From Atherinomorus stipes (Eukaryota; Chordata; Actinopteri; Atheriniformes; Atherinidae), in the NCBI GenBank assembly GCA_023101725.1, contig JALJCO010001053.1, forward strand, positions 62,001 to 126,000: a stretch of 64,000 nucleotides of DNA, given 5' to 3'. This document shows positions 31,514-44,890 of this stretch, in pieces; the first letter of the stretch is position 1, and every line of letters starts with the position of its first letter. Position numbers and translations under genes: made by a program. The notes beneath the pieces are model-generated. The model saw nothing but the letters and a program-made list of their open reading frames with translations. It was not told where the DNA came from and did not search any database.

Positions 31514-31930
31514 ATTTTCCAAAACCTCGAGATAAAAAAATACACATAAACGAGGGGGTGAGGAAGGGCCTCAAAAACCCCCCCCCCCCTGTTATAAATG
31601 CCACATACTGTATGGTTGTTTTAAAATATGAAGCAGACTGAGCTTCTTCATCAAGGGGAGGAGGAAGATGATGGGAAGTAGACACAGTATGCTGGGATCC
31701 AGAGAGGCCTTGTGGTCTTTTTAAATGTATCACTAACAGTAGATGTTGACACTGCTTTCTTTTATGGAATTATCATTTCAGACATGTGTGAGGACTCTCC
31801 TCATTCTCGGCACACAGTTGTCTTTAAATGTTCTTAAATGCTATAAAGAAAAGAGGTTAAATTAATAAAAAAGTTAGGAGGAGGGCCACGCCTCAACCAC
31901 ACCTGCTTCCAATCTCACTAATCACCAAGC

Positions 31931-32215
31931 AGCCTTAAATACTCCCCCCCCCACCACCCCATTTTCTCTTTCTCCCTCCACCCCCCCCCCCCCCTCCCTT
32001 TCCTCTTGTTCATCTCCTCCCCCTTCCCTTTTTCTCCTCCCCTTTTCTCTTTCCCCCTCCCTCCCCCCCCCCCCTTTCCCCCCCCCCCCCTTCCCCTCCC
32101 CCCCCTTCCTCTCCTTTTTTCTTCCTCCCCTCCCCCCCTCTTTTTTTTTCTTTTTTTTCTTTTTTGGGGGTGGGCTCACCAAAAACCCCCCCCCTCCCCC
32201 CATTTCTTTTTTCTA
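31931..32215. repeat. C/T homopolymer tract, probable sequence error
   Basis: Nearly pure pyrimidine, with runs of C up to about 14 and then runs of T, ending in GGGGG and A-rich sequence. There is no regular unit. The long Pro/Ser or Glu/Gly open frames read through it are artefacts. Confidence 0.7.
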
Positions 32216-33303
32216 ATAAAAACAATGAAAGTTCCCATTTATAAAAAAAAGAAGAAGGAAAAACGTATTGCAAAGTAAAGTTATAATACGCTGAATGCAA
32301 TGTTGATCAGGAATCTCTGAAATCGCGTTAGTGGGAACAATCCATGTCTGACAGCTGCCTCAGGTGGGAAGAGACAGGTAGAAACCTGACAGCTGGGAGG
32401 TTTACTTCACAGATTCAGTTACCATGGTAACTATGTGAAAACCTTCATTGAAACTTTACATAATAACACCTGCAAATTATAAAAGCAGTGAGTTAGTAAC
32501 CCTGCTGCTCTGAGAACTGTCAGCTTCACTTCTATAATGCATCGCAACAACTCAGAGGCACAACTTCATTTTGTTCAATAATACTTTAATATATCCCCAC
32601 AGAGAAATTATACAGTCAGTATAATGATAGATGTGTAATAATAAAGGGGAAAATGGTGAAAAATACAAAATGTTAAAGTCCATTATTGTGACAGAAGTAT
32701 TTGTTTTCTTTGTTAGAGGATGTATGTGGTAATAATTTAGTTAACCAACCAACTTTTAGCTCTGATAAATAAAACAGCTACCAGGAGTATAAAGAGAAAA
32801 ACTGTGATTATTTTTTTTAGAAAGGAAGAAACAAAAAAGCTTACAATGAACACTGATCAAATCAAAATGAATGAATCACTAAAAGAAACAAAAAAAGATG
32901 TATGACATGTGAAATATTGCATCTCAACAATTTTTTGTCCAGATGTACAAAATAAATGTTTTTTACATTCTTTTCGTGAATGTTTTATTGTTTTAATATA
33001 ACATTATTTCTATTTTCTTTTGGCTAAATGTAAGACCTTAACCATGCAGGGACCACATTTGTTTTAAATTTGTCAAATAAAACCTTCAGTTTGTGTTTTT
33101 AAGCTAATTTCCTGCACATTTTTGTCTTTTCAGGGAGTTTTTAAGCTCGATAGGTACGATCGGCAGCACAGCAGCTCCAGCAGGATCTGACTGACATCAG
33201 TATTTACACCAAAGCTTTCAAGAGTACAGTTTTAATTGAAGAAATAATGTTAAATGTTGGAGAGAAAAACAGCACATATAAAGATGACAAGAGTAAAATA
33301 AAA

Positions 33304-33608
33304 TCACAGATCTCTGTGACACTTCTGCAGTATCTTTAGGGTCTCTCGGCTGAATTGGTAGGTGAGTTTCTTCTTCACCTTGAATATCTCTCCGGACCGG
33401 GCGTAGTTCCTAAGTGCGCGGGACATCTTCTGGTAGGTCATGGGCCTCTTGTTGCCCTTCCTCTGGCCCCACAGTGCTGCCACCTGGTCCTTGTTCCTGG
33501 AGGAAAAGCGGAAAACGCCAGAGGCTGCTGGCACCCAGGACACACAGTGGGCCATGTTCGGATCCTCCAGCATTTCAAACAGGAAGTGAAAGAGTCGCAC
33601 CCTTCTGC
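33304..33608 (-). CDS. SPI paralogue exon 5: ETS domain
   Basis: The acceptor GGCTGCAG precedes G-RRVRLFHFLFEML. The exon carries the whole ETS domain and stops after QKCHRDL. It enters in phase 1, at the same codon as in spic. Confidence 0.92.
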
Positions 33609-34587
33609 CTGCAGCCATGTAGCAAAAAGTAGGATAAAGGGGATTTAAAGGAGACATTTCAAAGAAGATATTCCTAGCAGCTGGGTCAAAGCAGTTAAGC
33701 TGGTTCCAGTAAATCATTTCCTTAGTGAAAGCAATTCCCAGAAAATCTCTTCAGTGATGGGATGTTTTAATGGGAAGCTAAAATCGTAAACACTGCGGTT
33801 GTTTGATAGATATGTAAAATCAGCAATTGAGCCAAGCCATGCACAGCTCCATTGTTTTCTTTACAGTAAAGGGAAGGTCTCATATTTGCTCTCGTGAATT
33901 TGTTTCCCTCAGGCTTATAGTAGCTGTGACAATAACTGTATCTGATGACAGAAAAAAGGAGAACTCACCGCTCCCCGCTGGGTGCTTCACTGATTGTCGG
34001 GCTGGTACAAAGTTTGGCAGTGAACCATGCTCAGATAATGTTGCTGCTGTGTTTTGGTTGAAGGCTGGCCTTGCATCGTGTTCCTGAAAGGGCTGAAGGA
34101 CAGGTTTGATGTTCTTTGATGGAGGACGGAATAAAAGGAAATCAAGATCTTACTGTCAGATTGCAGGGTGCTTGAATATGAAGTTTTTGCATGTCTTTTA
34201 AAATGTGCAAACAAGCATGTTTGTGCTTACAGATGGCTCAGAGCACGTCCAGCGTCGCTCGCAGGTTTGATCCACAGGCACAGGTCTTCCATCCAAAGGC
34301 ACACCTGCACTCCAGGACAAAACATCCACTGGAAAAAGAAAAGTGCCTCAAGAACTGAACTCAAATTAAGTAGATTTGTACGGTTTCCAGCCTTTTTCTT
34401 ACCATTTTCTGCAGAGTTTTGTCTGTAGTACTCCTCTAGAAACTCTAAGATCACCTCCAAGTCAGACTGAGTTTCCTGGAAAGAAGTCTTCTGAATATGA
34501 ATAGTTCAAACAAGCTTGAAAATGCTTTTAAGAGATGCAAAGTTAAATTTAAAAGTTGAAGGTTAGGTTAAATCTACTCTTTACCAT
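33304..34587 (-). CDS. SPI-subfamily ETS transcription factor, diverged tandem paralogue of spic
   Basis: Five coding exons: 34585-34587 (the ATG alone), 34403-34475, 34231-34328, 33969-34083 and 33304-33608. The phases are 0, 1, 0, 1 and the predicted protein is 197 residues. The N-terminal part (ETQSDLEVILEFLEEYYRQN) is acidic and predicted helical. The ETS domain covers about residues 100-184 and ends close to the C-terminus. It keeps the SPI-type recognition helix MTYQKMSRALRNY, with both DNA-contacting Arg residues, and KKLTYQF. The loop usually GNRKTMTY reads GNKRPMTY. It should bind purine-rich GGAA sites in the nucleus, probably in blood or immune cells; this is inferred from the family. 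Zebrafish spi2/spil-type genes are candidates for orthology, but the symbol is left open. Confidence 0.88.
33969..34083 (-). CDS. SPI paralogue exon 4
   Basis: Reads EHDARPAFNQNTAATLSEHG, then SLPNFVPARQSVKHPAGS. The acceptor is CCCTTTCAG and the donor GTGAGT; phase 0 to 1. The region before the ETS domain is unstructured. Confidence 0.82.
34231..34328 (-). CDS. SPI paralogue exon 3
   Basis: Reads VDVLSWSAGVPLDGRPVPVD, then QTCERRWTCSEPS. The acceptor is TTTTTCCAG and the donor GTAAGC; phase 1 to 0. Confidence 0.82.
34403..34475 (-). CDS. SPI paralogue exon 2
   Basis: Reads ETQSDLEVILEFLEEYYRQN, then SAEN. The acceptor is TTCTTTCCAG and the donor GTAAGA; phase 0 to 1. The acidic helix is the likely counterpart of the [12 protein letters not shown] helix in spic exon 2. 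Confidence 0.82.
34585..34587 (-). CDS. SPI paralogue start codon at an exon end
   Basis: AGCAATG is followed directly by donor GTAAAG, so the initiator Met is the last codon of exon 1. It was chosen because exon 2 begins in phase 0 with no nearer ATG and because spic also has a phase-0 first intron. Confidence 0.65.
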
Positions 34588-34759
34588 TGCTGATGAGTAT
34601 CTGATGCAGTTGAGTCCTTGCAGTTGCCTGACTTTAAGACACTGGAGTCCCAGGACTCTTATTATACCCCCCATGGGAGCTGGCTCTCTAAACGCTTTCT
34701 GTATCCTGGGCACACAGAAACAATGACCACCCATCCCACAAAGCCCCAACACCACCACC

Positions 34760-36584
34760 AGTCAGCCCATCAACAAAGCCTCGGAGCACTGACCACATCC
34801 TCCCCGCTGAGGCAGATAAGAACTGGCCTGGAGGCGGCCGCAACGCAGCGCTCTCTTTTCAGGAAAAACACACTTGCTGACATATTTTTCCTCACAGGAT
34901 GTGTCTTAATTTTATATTATGCGTGTTGTAATATTTCATCACAGAGGAGACGCTGCCAAATCTTTCAGCACGATCTTTTACTCTTTGTGCACAGATGTTG
35001 AAAGTGTGGCTGCAATAATATTTTCATGTCAATAAAACCAGGCTGAGAGAACATATCAGCTGCAATGAAGTGATTGTGCCACAAATATAAAAGTATATAA
35101 AAATTTAAAAGGATAAAGTGTAACTTTTGACCCAAATATTAATGGAAGTGATAATAGATTATTTCTGGGGGTCCATATACAGCACTTGAGGCATGTGGGG
35201 GCTCTGAGGGGGGCTGCCCTCTTCAAAAACCAGACATTGTAACTTTGCAGGAGCGGATCCGTCTCTCATTGGGTCATGTGACCTGCAGCGCTTTATGGCT
35301 CAATGACTTCAAATAAACTGGTCAAAGTGGTCTGCAAACACGATTCCATAACAGTTACAGGTTTAGTGCCCATGGTGGCCAAAAGTTACACCTTATCTAT
35401 AAAGTAAAAATAGTATGTGTACAACATATTAAGTATATTTAAATATCCAGTTATGTTTTTTTTTCATACAAAGCTACTGATTATATTTTAACGTCCTCTT
35501 AAAATGAATAAAACAAAAGTTAAAAATAAAAACAGTGTTTATTTCTATGATTGTCAATCCATAGTTTATTTGTCTATTTAACAACAATAATAATCATTTT
35601 TATTCATAGAGCATATTACAAGGTGCTTCACATCATAAAAACAATTAAAACAAATAACATCAGTAACAAAAAATGAAAACAGAAATAAACATAGAAAACA
35701 AAAGAGGAAATGAACGCATGTAAAATAACTTCAGTATCTTTAAAAGTTAAAAGGGATCTTATCTTAGAAGGTGATTAAAAAACAAACATGACTGTACAAG
35801 TTTTTATTTATTCGTTTATTTAAGCGCTTAAGTTGCTGCTTGTTTTCAGATTTTACAGCGATTTATAGACCAGGTGGTAAAAATAAAAGTATCCAGACAG
35901 TAACACCAGCTGCCAGATGAATAGAAGTGTATTTCTTAGCAAATCAACTTGTAAATTACAGAGAAATGATAAAGTCCATATAAATTACAATTTTCAAAGA
36001 AAAAAACTTCAGCATTTCCTCACTCATACTCTGAGATATGTAAATATGTACAAGTAGTTTACACAGATACCCTGTACAGTATAAAGAACCAAAATAAGAA
36101 AATCATAACCACATTTGACTCAGCACAGAGAATAAACTCACAGAGACTAAAGTAGACACTCTGTATCATGTATTAACTGCATATGAAAGAAATAAATCCG
36201 CTTTTTAAAACTTTTAGAGCTGCTTAGATTTTACTTTTCATTTATTTCATTTCATTTAATTTATTTTTCATTTTGCACGTGGCTATGCACAGCCTTCATA
36301 CAAAACAAGGTGGTAAATTATTCTCTATTGTGTATTGGATCTGGTTACCTCAACATTTGTGATGTCAGATATTTCTTTTCTATACAAGAAATTCTTACTA
36401 AAATCGACACTTAGATTTTAATCATATTTACAAATTCTTTACGGAAACCCTTAAAAGAAATAAAACATTTATACTTAATTGCTGTAAACTGGCAGTTAAT
36501 AGTTTAACGTGTCACCATGCAGGGTGAATATGGATGCAGACAGAGTTGTAAAAAAAAAAAAGTGGGGAAGAATTTCCTGCCAGC
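34760..36584. other. Spacer between the two SPI genes
   Basis: Holds the promoter side of the downstream SPI gene, a 284-bp MITE (35113-35396) and AT-rich 3' flank of spic. A minus-strand AAATAAAT near 36239 could be the spic polyadenylation signal. No other gene was seen. Confidence 0.5.
35113..35396. mobile_element. MITE with inverted ends, 284 bp
   Basis: The left end ATAAAGTGTAACTTTTGACC is inverted at the right as GGCCAAAAGTTACACCTTAT. There is no coding capacity. It lies between the tandem SPI genes. Confidence 0.72.
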
Positions 36585-37066
36585 TCAGAGTTTGATGCAG
36601 CTGTGTGAGGTGAAGCTGGAGGCCAGGTCATAGTCTTCCTGCAGCTGGTAGTTTCCATACCAGCTGTGCCAATCCAGCGCCACTGAGCTGCAGTAGCTCT
36701 GCCCGGCCGGGGTTTGCTGCTGGCTGTGGACCTCCTCCTGTGCGGGGCGGCAGGGCAGGTGCATGGGGGCCTGAGCAGAGCCGAGCCTGTGCAGGATGTC
36801 TGGGTTGAACTGGTAGGTGAGTTTGCGGCGCACCTTGACAATCTCACCTGTGCGGCTGTAGTTTCTCAGAGCTCTCGCCATCTTCTGATAGGTCATGGTC
36901 TTGCGGTTGCCTTTGCGCTGGCCCCAGCATTCAGCCAGCTTCTCCTTGTTCTTGGAGATGAAGTGGAAGGTGCCGCTGCCGCTGTCTGTCCACTGGATTG
37001 AGTCGACCATGCTGGGGTCATTCAGAGCTTCATGGAGATATTCATAAAGTCTGAGCTTCTTACGAC
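36585..37066 (-). CDS. spic: spic exon 5: ETS domain and C-terminus
   Basis: The acceptor GTTTCCAG is followed by [16 protein letters not shown]. The exon carries the full ETS domain, a Gln/Ala/Pro-rich linker and a C-terminus with [20 protein letters not shown] before TGA. Confidence 0.95.
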
Positions 37067-38311
37067 CTGGAAACATGGAGGTTGGTCGTGTTAAGCTCTG
37101 ACTGGGGAAGAAAAAGTGCTCAATTTAACATGTAAAGCCAGACATGATCACCTTTGTTGTTCCTCTGTGCTGGTAAGATGGGGTAAAAACGTGGCGATTC
37201 ATTCTGCTCTGAGTGACTCAAGGAGACATCAGGTATGGCTTGAGGCCAGGACTGCTGCTGAAATACAAAGATTTCAATTAAACTCTCTTAAACTTTTTTT
37301 AAATGAATAGTCATCCTCAAAATTATTTATACCCTACAATTAAAGAAAATGCTAAATTCACTATAATAATTCATACAACAAGAAACTAAAAAACTAATAA
37401 TAAATAAAAATTTAGTAAATTACAATTCAGTATAATGAAATATTGCTTTTGACTTGTAGTTGTAAGGGATAATTTTAAAAAACAAACAAACAAAACTATC
37501 CCACACAAATTAAAGCACCTTGCTCATGAACAGTGGGCCAAAATACCTGTCAGCAGGTGCAGAAGTCTGATTTAACATTGCAGAAAACACCTGATTGCAG
37601 TGATTGCCACAAATTGTTGCTTAACAAAATTTTAGTTCAGCAGCCCCATCATGCTTGTTTACTTTTTAAAAAATTGTTTGTTTTTAATATTTCTAGTAAA
37701 CCACAATTCAATGTCATGTTTTTTTATATACATTTTTTATGTATTATTACTTTTTTCAGTTTCACCTTATTTCACTCACAGCTAATTTCTTTCTTGTTTA
37801 ATGGGAGGGTATGAATAATTTTGAGGACGACTGTAGATATGCTGATTCTTAGCAGCACTTACAGCTGAGTCGCTCCAGTCGTACACTGGAGGCGAGACGT
37901 CGGACTGGTGTGTGACGAAGCAGCAGGAGATCTGACACTGCAGAGATGGCTGCTGGCTACTCTGAGTCTCATAATATGTGCAATCTGAAAGAAAAAAACT
38001 AGCAATTTAGACATAGATGCTTAAAATATTATTAGTTAAACAGTTTAAATTAAAAAATTACCTGAATCATAATATGAATTATGTGAATGCTGCTGAATCA
38101 CATCGATCGCATCCTGAAAGTGTTGGTTGATGTCATGATCTAAAGATGTCTAAAACAGACACAAACATAAAATCTTTAATTTCCCACATAAAAATCTGTA
38201 TAACTTACTATAAAATCTAAAAATAAAATAAGTTTCCTTCAGAGTTGTGAATATTCAGAACTTACAACTCACCATCTTATATGTCTGCGTGGTTCCTTCA
38301 GCTGAAGCCAT
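36585..38311 (-). CDS. spic: Spi-C ETS-family transcription factor
   Basis: Complete gene with five coding exons: 38273-38311, 38062-38149, 37863-37984, 37152-37257 and 36585-37066. All junctions are GT-AG and the phases 0, 1, 0, 1 join without a break into 278 residues (human SPIC is about 248). The N-terminal helix ([19 protein letters not shown]) and the PPVYDWSDS segment match SPIC. The ETS domain covers about residues 120-206, with [20 protein letters not shown], the recognition helix [13 protein letters not shown] and [10 protein letters not shown]. The tail ends near FTSHSCIKL. Spi-C binds GGAA elements and in mammals drives iron-recycling macrophage and B-lineage programmes; the role here is inferred. 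A related SPI gene lies 2 kb downstream and mybpc1 follows on the same strand, as in human 12q23. A Tc1-type MITE sits in intron 3. Confidence 0.93.
37152..37257 (-). CDS. spic: spic exon 4
   Basis: Reads [20 protein letters not shown], then [15 protein letters not shown]. The acceptor is GTATTTCAG and the donor GTGATC; phase 0 to 1. Confidence 0.88.
37308..37834. mobile_element. Family-A Tc1-type MITE in spic intron 3
   Basis: The left end ATAGTCATCCTCAAAATTAT and the right end GAATAATTTTGAGGACGACT are inverted copies of the family terminus. The body matches the copy at 44191. It lies between spic exons 3 and 4. Confidence 0.8.
37863..37984 (-). CDS. spic: spic exon 3
   Basis: Reads [20 protein letters not shown], then [20 protein letters not shown]. 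The PVYDW segment matches PVYNW of SPIC. The acceptor is TTTCTTTCAG and the donor GTAAGT; phase 1 to 0. Confidence 0.9.
38062..38149 (-). CDS. spic: spic exon 2
   Basis: Reads [20 protein letters not shown], then HSHNSYYDS. The acceptor is CTGTTTTAG and the donor GTAATT; phase 0 to 1. Confidence 0.9.
38273..38311 (-). CDS. spic: spic exon 1
   Basis: Encodes [13 protein letters not shown] and ends at donor GTGAGT. The context GATCGGAATGG is a fair Kozak sequence. Tandem TATATATA/TATATAA words at 38366-38391 lie 55-80 bp upstream of the ATG and are plausible TATA elements. Confidence 0.88.
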
Positions 38312-40389
<2,078 letters not shown>

Positions 40390-41610
40390 CACTATATAGC
40401 CAAAAGTATTCGCTCACCTGTCTTGACTCATATATGAGCTTAATTGACTTCCGTCCTAATCCAGACAGTGTTAGGAGATGTGACGTTGGTCCACCTTTGC
40501 TGCTAGAACAGCTTCAACTCTTCTGGGAAGGCTGTCCACAAGGTTTAGGAGTGTTTATGGGAGTTTTTGACTATTGTTCCAGAAGCGCTTTTGTGAGGTC
40601 ACACTGATGTTGGACCAGAAGGCCTGGCTCTCAGTCTCCACTCTAATTCATCCCAAAGATGTTCTGTTGGGTTGAGGTCAGGACTCTGTGCAGGCCAGTC
40701 CAGTTGCTCCACACCAGACTCTGCATCCAGGTCTTTATGGACCTGCTTTGTGCTCTGGTGCACAGTCATGTTGGAAGAGGAAGGGGCCAGCTCCAAACTG
40801 GTCCCACAAAGTTGGGAGCATGGAATTGTCCAGAATGTCTTGGTTTGCTGAAGCATTCAGAGCTCTTTCACTGGAACTAAGGGGCCAAACTCAGCACCTG
40901 AAAAACACCCCCACACCATAATCCCCCCTCCACCAAACTTTACACTTGGCACAATGCAATCAGAAAAGTACCGTCGTCCTGGCAAACCCAGACTCTTCCA
41001 TCAGATTGCGAGATGGAGAAGCACAATTCGTCACTCCAGAGAACGCCTCCACTGCTCTAGAGTCCAGTGGGGCTGCTTTACACCACTGCATCCACACTTT
41101 GCATTATACTTGGTGATGCATGGATGGATGTGGTTGATCGCCATGGAAACACATTCCATGAAGCTCTTTGTCATTGTTCTTGAGCTGATCTGAAGGCCAC
41201 ATGAAGTTTGGAGGTCTGTAGTGATTGACTCTGCAGAAAGTTGTCCACCTCTTCGCACTATGTGCTTCAGCATCCTCTGACTCCGCTCCATCAGTTTACA
41301 TGGCCGACCACTTCATGGCTGAGTTGCTGTCGTTCCCAAACACTTTCATTTTCTTATAACACAGCTGACAGTTGACTGTGGAATATTTAGGAGTGAGGAA
41401 ATTTCATTTCTTGCACAGGTGGCATCCTATCACAGTTCCACGCTGGAATTCACTGAGCTGCTGAGAGCGACACATTCTTTCACAAATGTTTGTAAATGTT
41501 TTGTCTGCATGCCAGCTGCTTCATTTTATACACCTGTGCTCATGGTAGTGATTGGAACACCTGATTCCCATAATTTGGATGGGTGAGCAAATACTTTTGG
41601 AAATATAGTG
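40390..41610 (-). mobile_element. Tc1/mariner element with 29-bp terminal inverted repeats
   Basis: Bounded by TA at 40388-40389 and 41611-41612. The left end CACTATATAGCCAAAAGTAT and the right end ATACTTTTGGAAATATAGTG are inverted. The 1.22-kb body holds a decayed transposase on the minus strand. Confidence 0.9.
40600..41470 (-). pseudogene. Tc1/mariner transposase pseudogene
   Basis: Fragments read SAESITTDLQTSCGLQISSR (N-terminal DNA-binding region) and, later, MTVHQSTKQVHKDLDAE and WPAQSPDLNPTEHLWDELEW (C-terminal catalytic Glu block). The pieces are in different frames with stops between them, so no protein is made. Confidence 0.82.
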
Positions 41611-41618
41611 TAAATAGT

Positions 41619-42195
41619 AGGGATGTTCGATATTGGCTTTTTTTTTAAACCGATATCTGATATTGTCTAACTTAAATTCCAATATCTGATATCAAGCCAT
41701 ACCGATATATGCAGAGAACTATGAGGTTGTGTCTCTCATATTTTGAGAACTATATTCTGCTCTGAGAGCAAAGTTCCCAAAACATCCTTAACTCGGCCAG
41801 AGGAGTTCATTTTGGACATCTGGCTGCCAGATATCAGATACAAGCAGGTATTAGCCAACATGTGGCTAATTCTAATGTTTCTGACAACTTGGTAACTTAA
41901 CAAACAACTTAAAACCAGACATGTTATAAGCAGCTTCAAAGGAAGTCAGTCTGTAGCAGCAGCAGCTGCACTGTAGTCACATGACTCTGAAAGGTTCTTC
42001 CAGGATAATGGGGACTTTTATACATGCTGGGATGCTGTTAATGGAACAAGATCTTGCAAGATTATGTTGTTCCATAACTAAATGTCATTTTTAAAAATAT
42101 CGATCCAAAAAAACAATAACAGTATTTTCTGATATCACATTTTAATGCCAATATCAGCCAATAATATTAGTAGGCCGATAATATCGGACATCCCT
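41619..42195. mobile_element. hAT-like element (family B), SINE-free copy
   Basis: The ends are TAGGGATGTTCGATATTGGC and the inverted ATATCGGACATCCCT. The body is an inverted match to 18273-19085 without the SINE. It starts only 8 bp after the Tc1/mariner element. Confidence 0.78.
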
Positions 42196-42531
42196 GTATA
42201 TAGGCCTAGGGTTGAAAGTCTGCATGCCCTTTGTTCTTGTTACTTTTATAAACCTGTCATGACTGGGCTCAGGACAAGAGGTTTTAGTTTTAGCTCCATC
42301 AGACTGGAACAAAATGACCTCACCTGTCTGATCTGCTTCACTATCCTATTGGAAAGTGAGGTATTGCAGTATTGGGAAAATGCAATGTTTAATTTGTGAG
42401 CCATCCCCTGATTGTATAGATTTGTGAATCAAATTTAAATATCCATGGCTTTACTTAATAGTTTTTGTTCTAACGTGGGCTGCAGGCCTCTTAGCCAGGT
42501 CAACCTTTTGAAAGGCATTATTATCTAAATT

Positions 42532-43259
42532 AGTGATGCACCATATTGGATTTTTGGCTAATATCTCATAAGCTGATATTTTACAACTCATTTACAGATA
42601 CCGATATTAAAGCTGAAATGATGTGATATTGCTTGTGCAAAATTAGAAAAATTACAGCTGCTGCAGATCCGGTAGTTGCCGGAGACGTCATGATGTTGCA
42701 CGGTGGGCGAGGCCTTATATTGCTCCCATGCCCGACAGATTAGAAAAAGAAGGAAAAACAAACAAAAAAACAACATTTTGTGGGTTTGTCACCAAACATC
42801 ACCTGTTTTTGTTGGTTAATTATATCGGGGCAACATGTCTCGCTCCCAGCTTGTTTGTTTGCAGTTTTAATGATTGTCATTGTTGTCTTTCTTTGAAGAT
42901 GTTGCAGACGGTGACTTGTTCTCTTACATGTACAGTGTTTATCTCCTTTTTCTCTCTTTTTGGTCTTTCCTTCTCTCTTTTCTTTCTCCCTTATGTCTTT
43001 TTTTTATTTCCCCCCCACCCTTCCTTGTCAGGTCCAGCATGAATATGTAAATTCAACAACATACTAATTAAAAATAAAGCATGATATTAAAAATATCCAG
43101 AGGAGCCGTTTATCCATAAAGACGAAGCAAATTTCTTTGGCACAACACAGCAGCCAGATCATCATTCTGTTGGACAGGACACATTTTTAAAAAGGATCGG
43201 AGACAATACTGACAATATCAGCCAATACTGATATCGGGCCAAAGATATTGTGCATCTCT
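42532..43259. mobile_element. hAT-like non-autonomous element
   Basis: The ends are AGTGATGCACCATATTGGAT and the inverted AAAGATATTGTGCATCTCT. The outer parts contain GATACCGATATT and ACTGATATCGGGCC. Its right portion (about 42900-43190) resembles 45975-46360. Confidence 0.65.
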
Positions 43260-44190
43260 CATATAAATGAGTTTTTATCTGGTTAAATAAAGTTTGTAAT
43301 AATGAGTTGGTGTCCCTCACCTTTAATTGCCATGTCATGCTTTTGTGTTTTGAAATGAAGCAGATAGTTTTACTCATGGACAGTTAAGTAGATTCCTCTC
43401 TGTTTTCTTTTTGTTGTTTTTCAAAGATCAATCATATTGGCTGTTTTAAAGCAATAATTTAGCCAAATACATATCTGATTTAGCCAAAGGAAGGAAACAT
43501 TCTTTCACTCCTAAACTTAACATTTTTTTTTCTTCTTTAGTTTGTTAAATAACTTTCTATTTTCTTGTCTAACTGTGCTGTATTTACATTTGTTGAAAGG
43601 TACCTTTCTTTAAAAAATAAAATCTGATAAGTACAGAATGTGTTTGCAATTACAACATCTATTCTTTAAAGTTACTTATTATCTCCATCATGTTGAGGGT
43701 GTCTGTAATAATATGTAAAATATGTGGTGTCGGGTTTATCTGTGAAGGTGGTGCAGCAGATTTTCTGGCAGAGCAGACGAGCTGCAGCTGTATCTCTCCG
43801 AACAAAGAAGCACTTTCCTTCCCCTTCTCATTTCAATAGCTGCGTGCATGTTGGATGCAGTGTGGGAACGGCAGGCTAACCGCAACACAGTCGACTCCAT
43901 TGTTCTTTATTTACTGGCACCAGATGAAAATCAAGAAGTGTCAAAGCTCCTCATGTGTAAACAGTTTATAGGTCCACAAGCTGGTGTGACCGCAAAGTTA
44001 CAATCTTTATCTCAGTCCTGTTTAAAAGCTGCTAAAAAATCTGCAAGATGTAGCTGATCAAAATAAGGTTTTTCATTGTTTCTGTGTTTGATGTTAGAGT
44101 TTGATTAGAAAAAGGCTTTCTACAAAGTACAGATAGTTACTGTAGTTTAATTTGTGACATGCAGTAATTTTAAACAGTACTCTTTATGTA

Positions 44191-44723
44191 CAGTCGTCCT
44201 CAAAATTATTCATACCCTACAATTAAAGTAAAGGCAAAATTCACAATAGTAATTCAATTAACAAGAAACTAATAATAAATAAAAATTGACAAAAATATAA
44301 TTTACTATAATAGTATATTTGCTTTTAATTAGTGTTTGAAAATAATTGTTAAAAAAAAATAAACAACCAAAACTGTCCTAGACCAATTAGAGCACCTTTC
44401 CCATGAACAGTGGACCAACATACCTGCCAACAGGTGCAAAAACCTTATCGAACATTACAGAAAACACCTGATTGCAGTGATTGCCTCAAAGTGTTGCTCA
44501 ACAACATTTTAGCTTCAGAGCCCCATCGTACTTGTTTTCTTGTTTTATTTTTTATGTGTTTTTTAAAATATTTCTTTTCAACCACAATTCAGAATTAATG
44601 TCATGATTTTTGTAAAATTTTTATTCATTATTACTTCAGTTAATTTCAACTTATTTCACTGGCTGTTGTTTTTTTTTTGTTTGTTTTTTTTCCATCTTTA
44701 ATTAATAATTTTGAGAACGACTG
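44191..44723. mobile_element. Family-A Tc1-type MITE, best-preserved copy
   Basis: Flanked by TA at 44189-44190 and 44724-44725. The left end CAGTCGTCCTCAAAATTATT and the right end TAATTTTGAGAACGACTG are inverted. There is no transposase; the interior is AT-rich with a short GC-richer core. Confidence 0.85.
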
Positions 44724-44784
44724 TATTATGTTATTCCTGGTTGTTATTGTGGTCTTATCGGATGCTTCAGGAATGAAAATTTCC

Positions 44785-44890
44785 TCTCTCTCTCCATCCA
44801 TCCATCCATCCATCATCCATCAATACATCCATCAGGGTCATGGGGGGTTGGAGTGTATCCCACCTGCCATTGAAAATATAGCTGGATCAT
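44785..44890. repeat. (CATC)n and adjacent dispersed repeat
   Basis: CCATCCATCCATCC units lead into GGTCATGGGGGGTTGGAGTG, a sequence type common in fish genomes next to CATC runs. The family is not assigned. Confidence 0.6.

Larger units (their letters stand above)
30013..33303. other. Intergenic DNA with low-quality sequence
   Basis: No gene was recognised. A 113-codon minus-strand open frame (30712-31053) has no splice context or known similarity. The stretch 31201-32215 is dominated by homopolymers (listed separately). A candidate minus-strand AATAAA (32984-32989) could serve the SPI gene that ends at 33304. Confidence 0.5.

Noticed and set aside
31922..32300. Gly/Glu- and Pro/Ser-rich open frames
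   Set aside because: They are read through probable sequencing artefact.
33473..33490. CTCF-like word in the SPI paralogue ETS exon
   Set aside because: The sequence is explained by the conserved coding sequence there.
36714..37001. Plus-strand 95-codon frame over the spic ETS exon
   Set aside because: It is the antisense of a conserved coding exon with no independent support.
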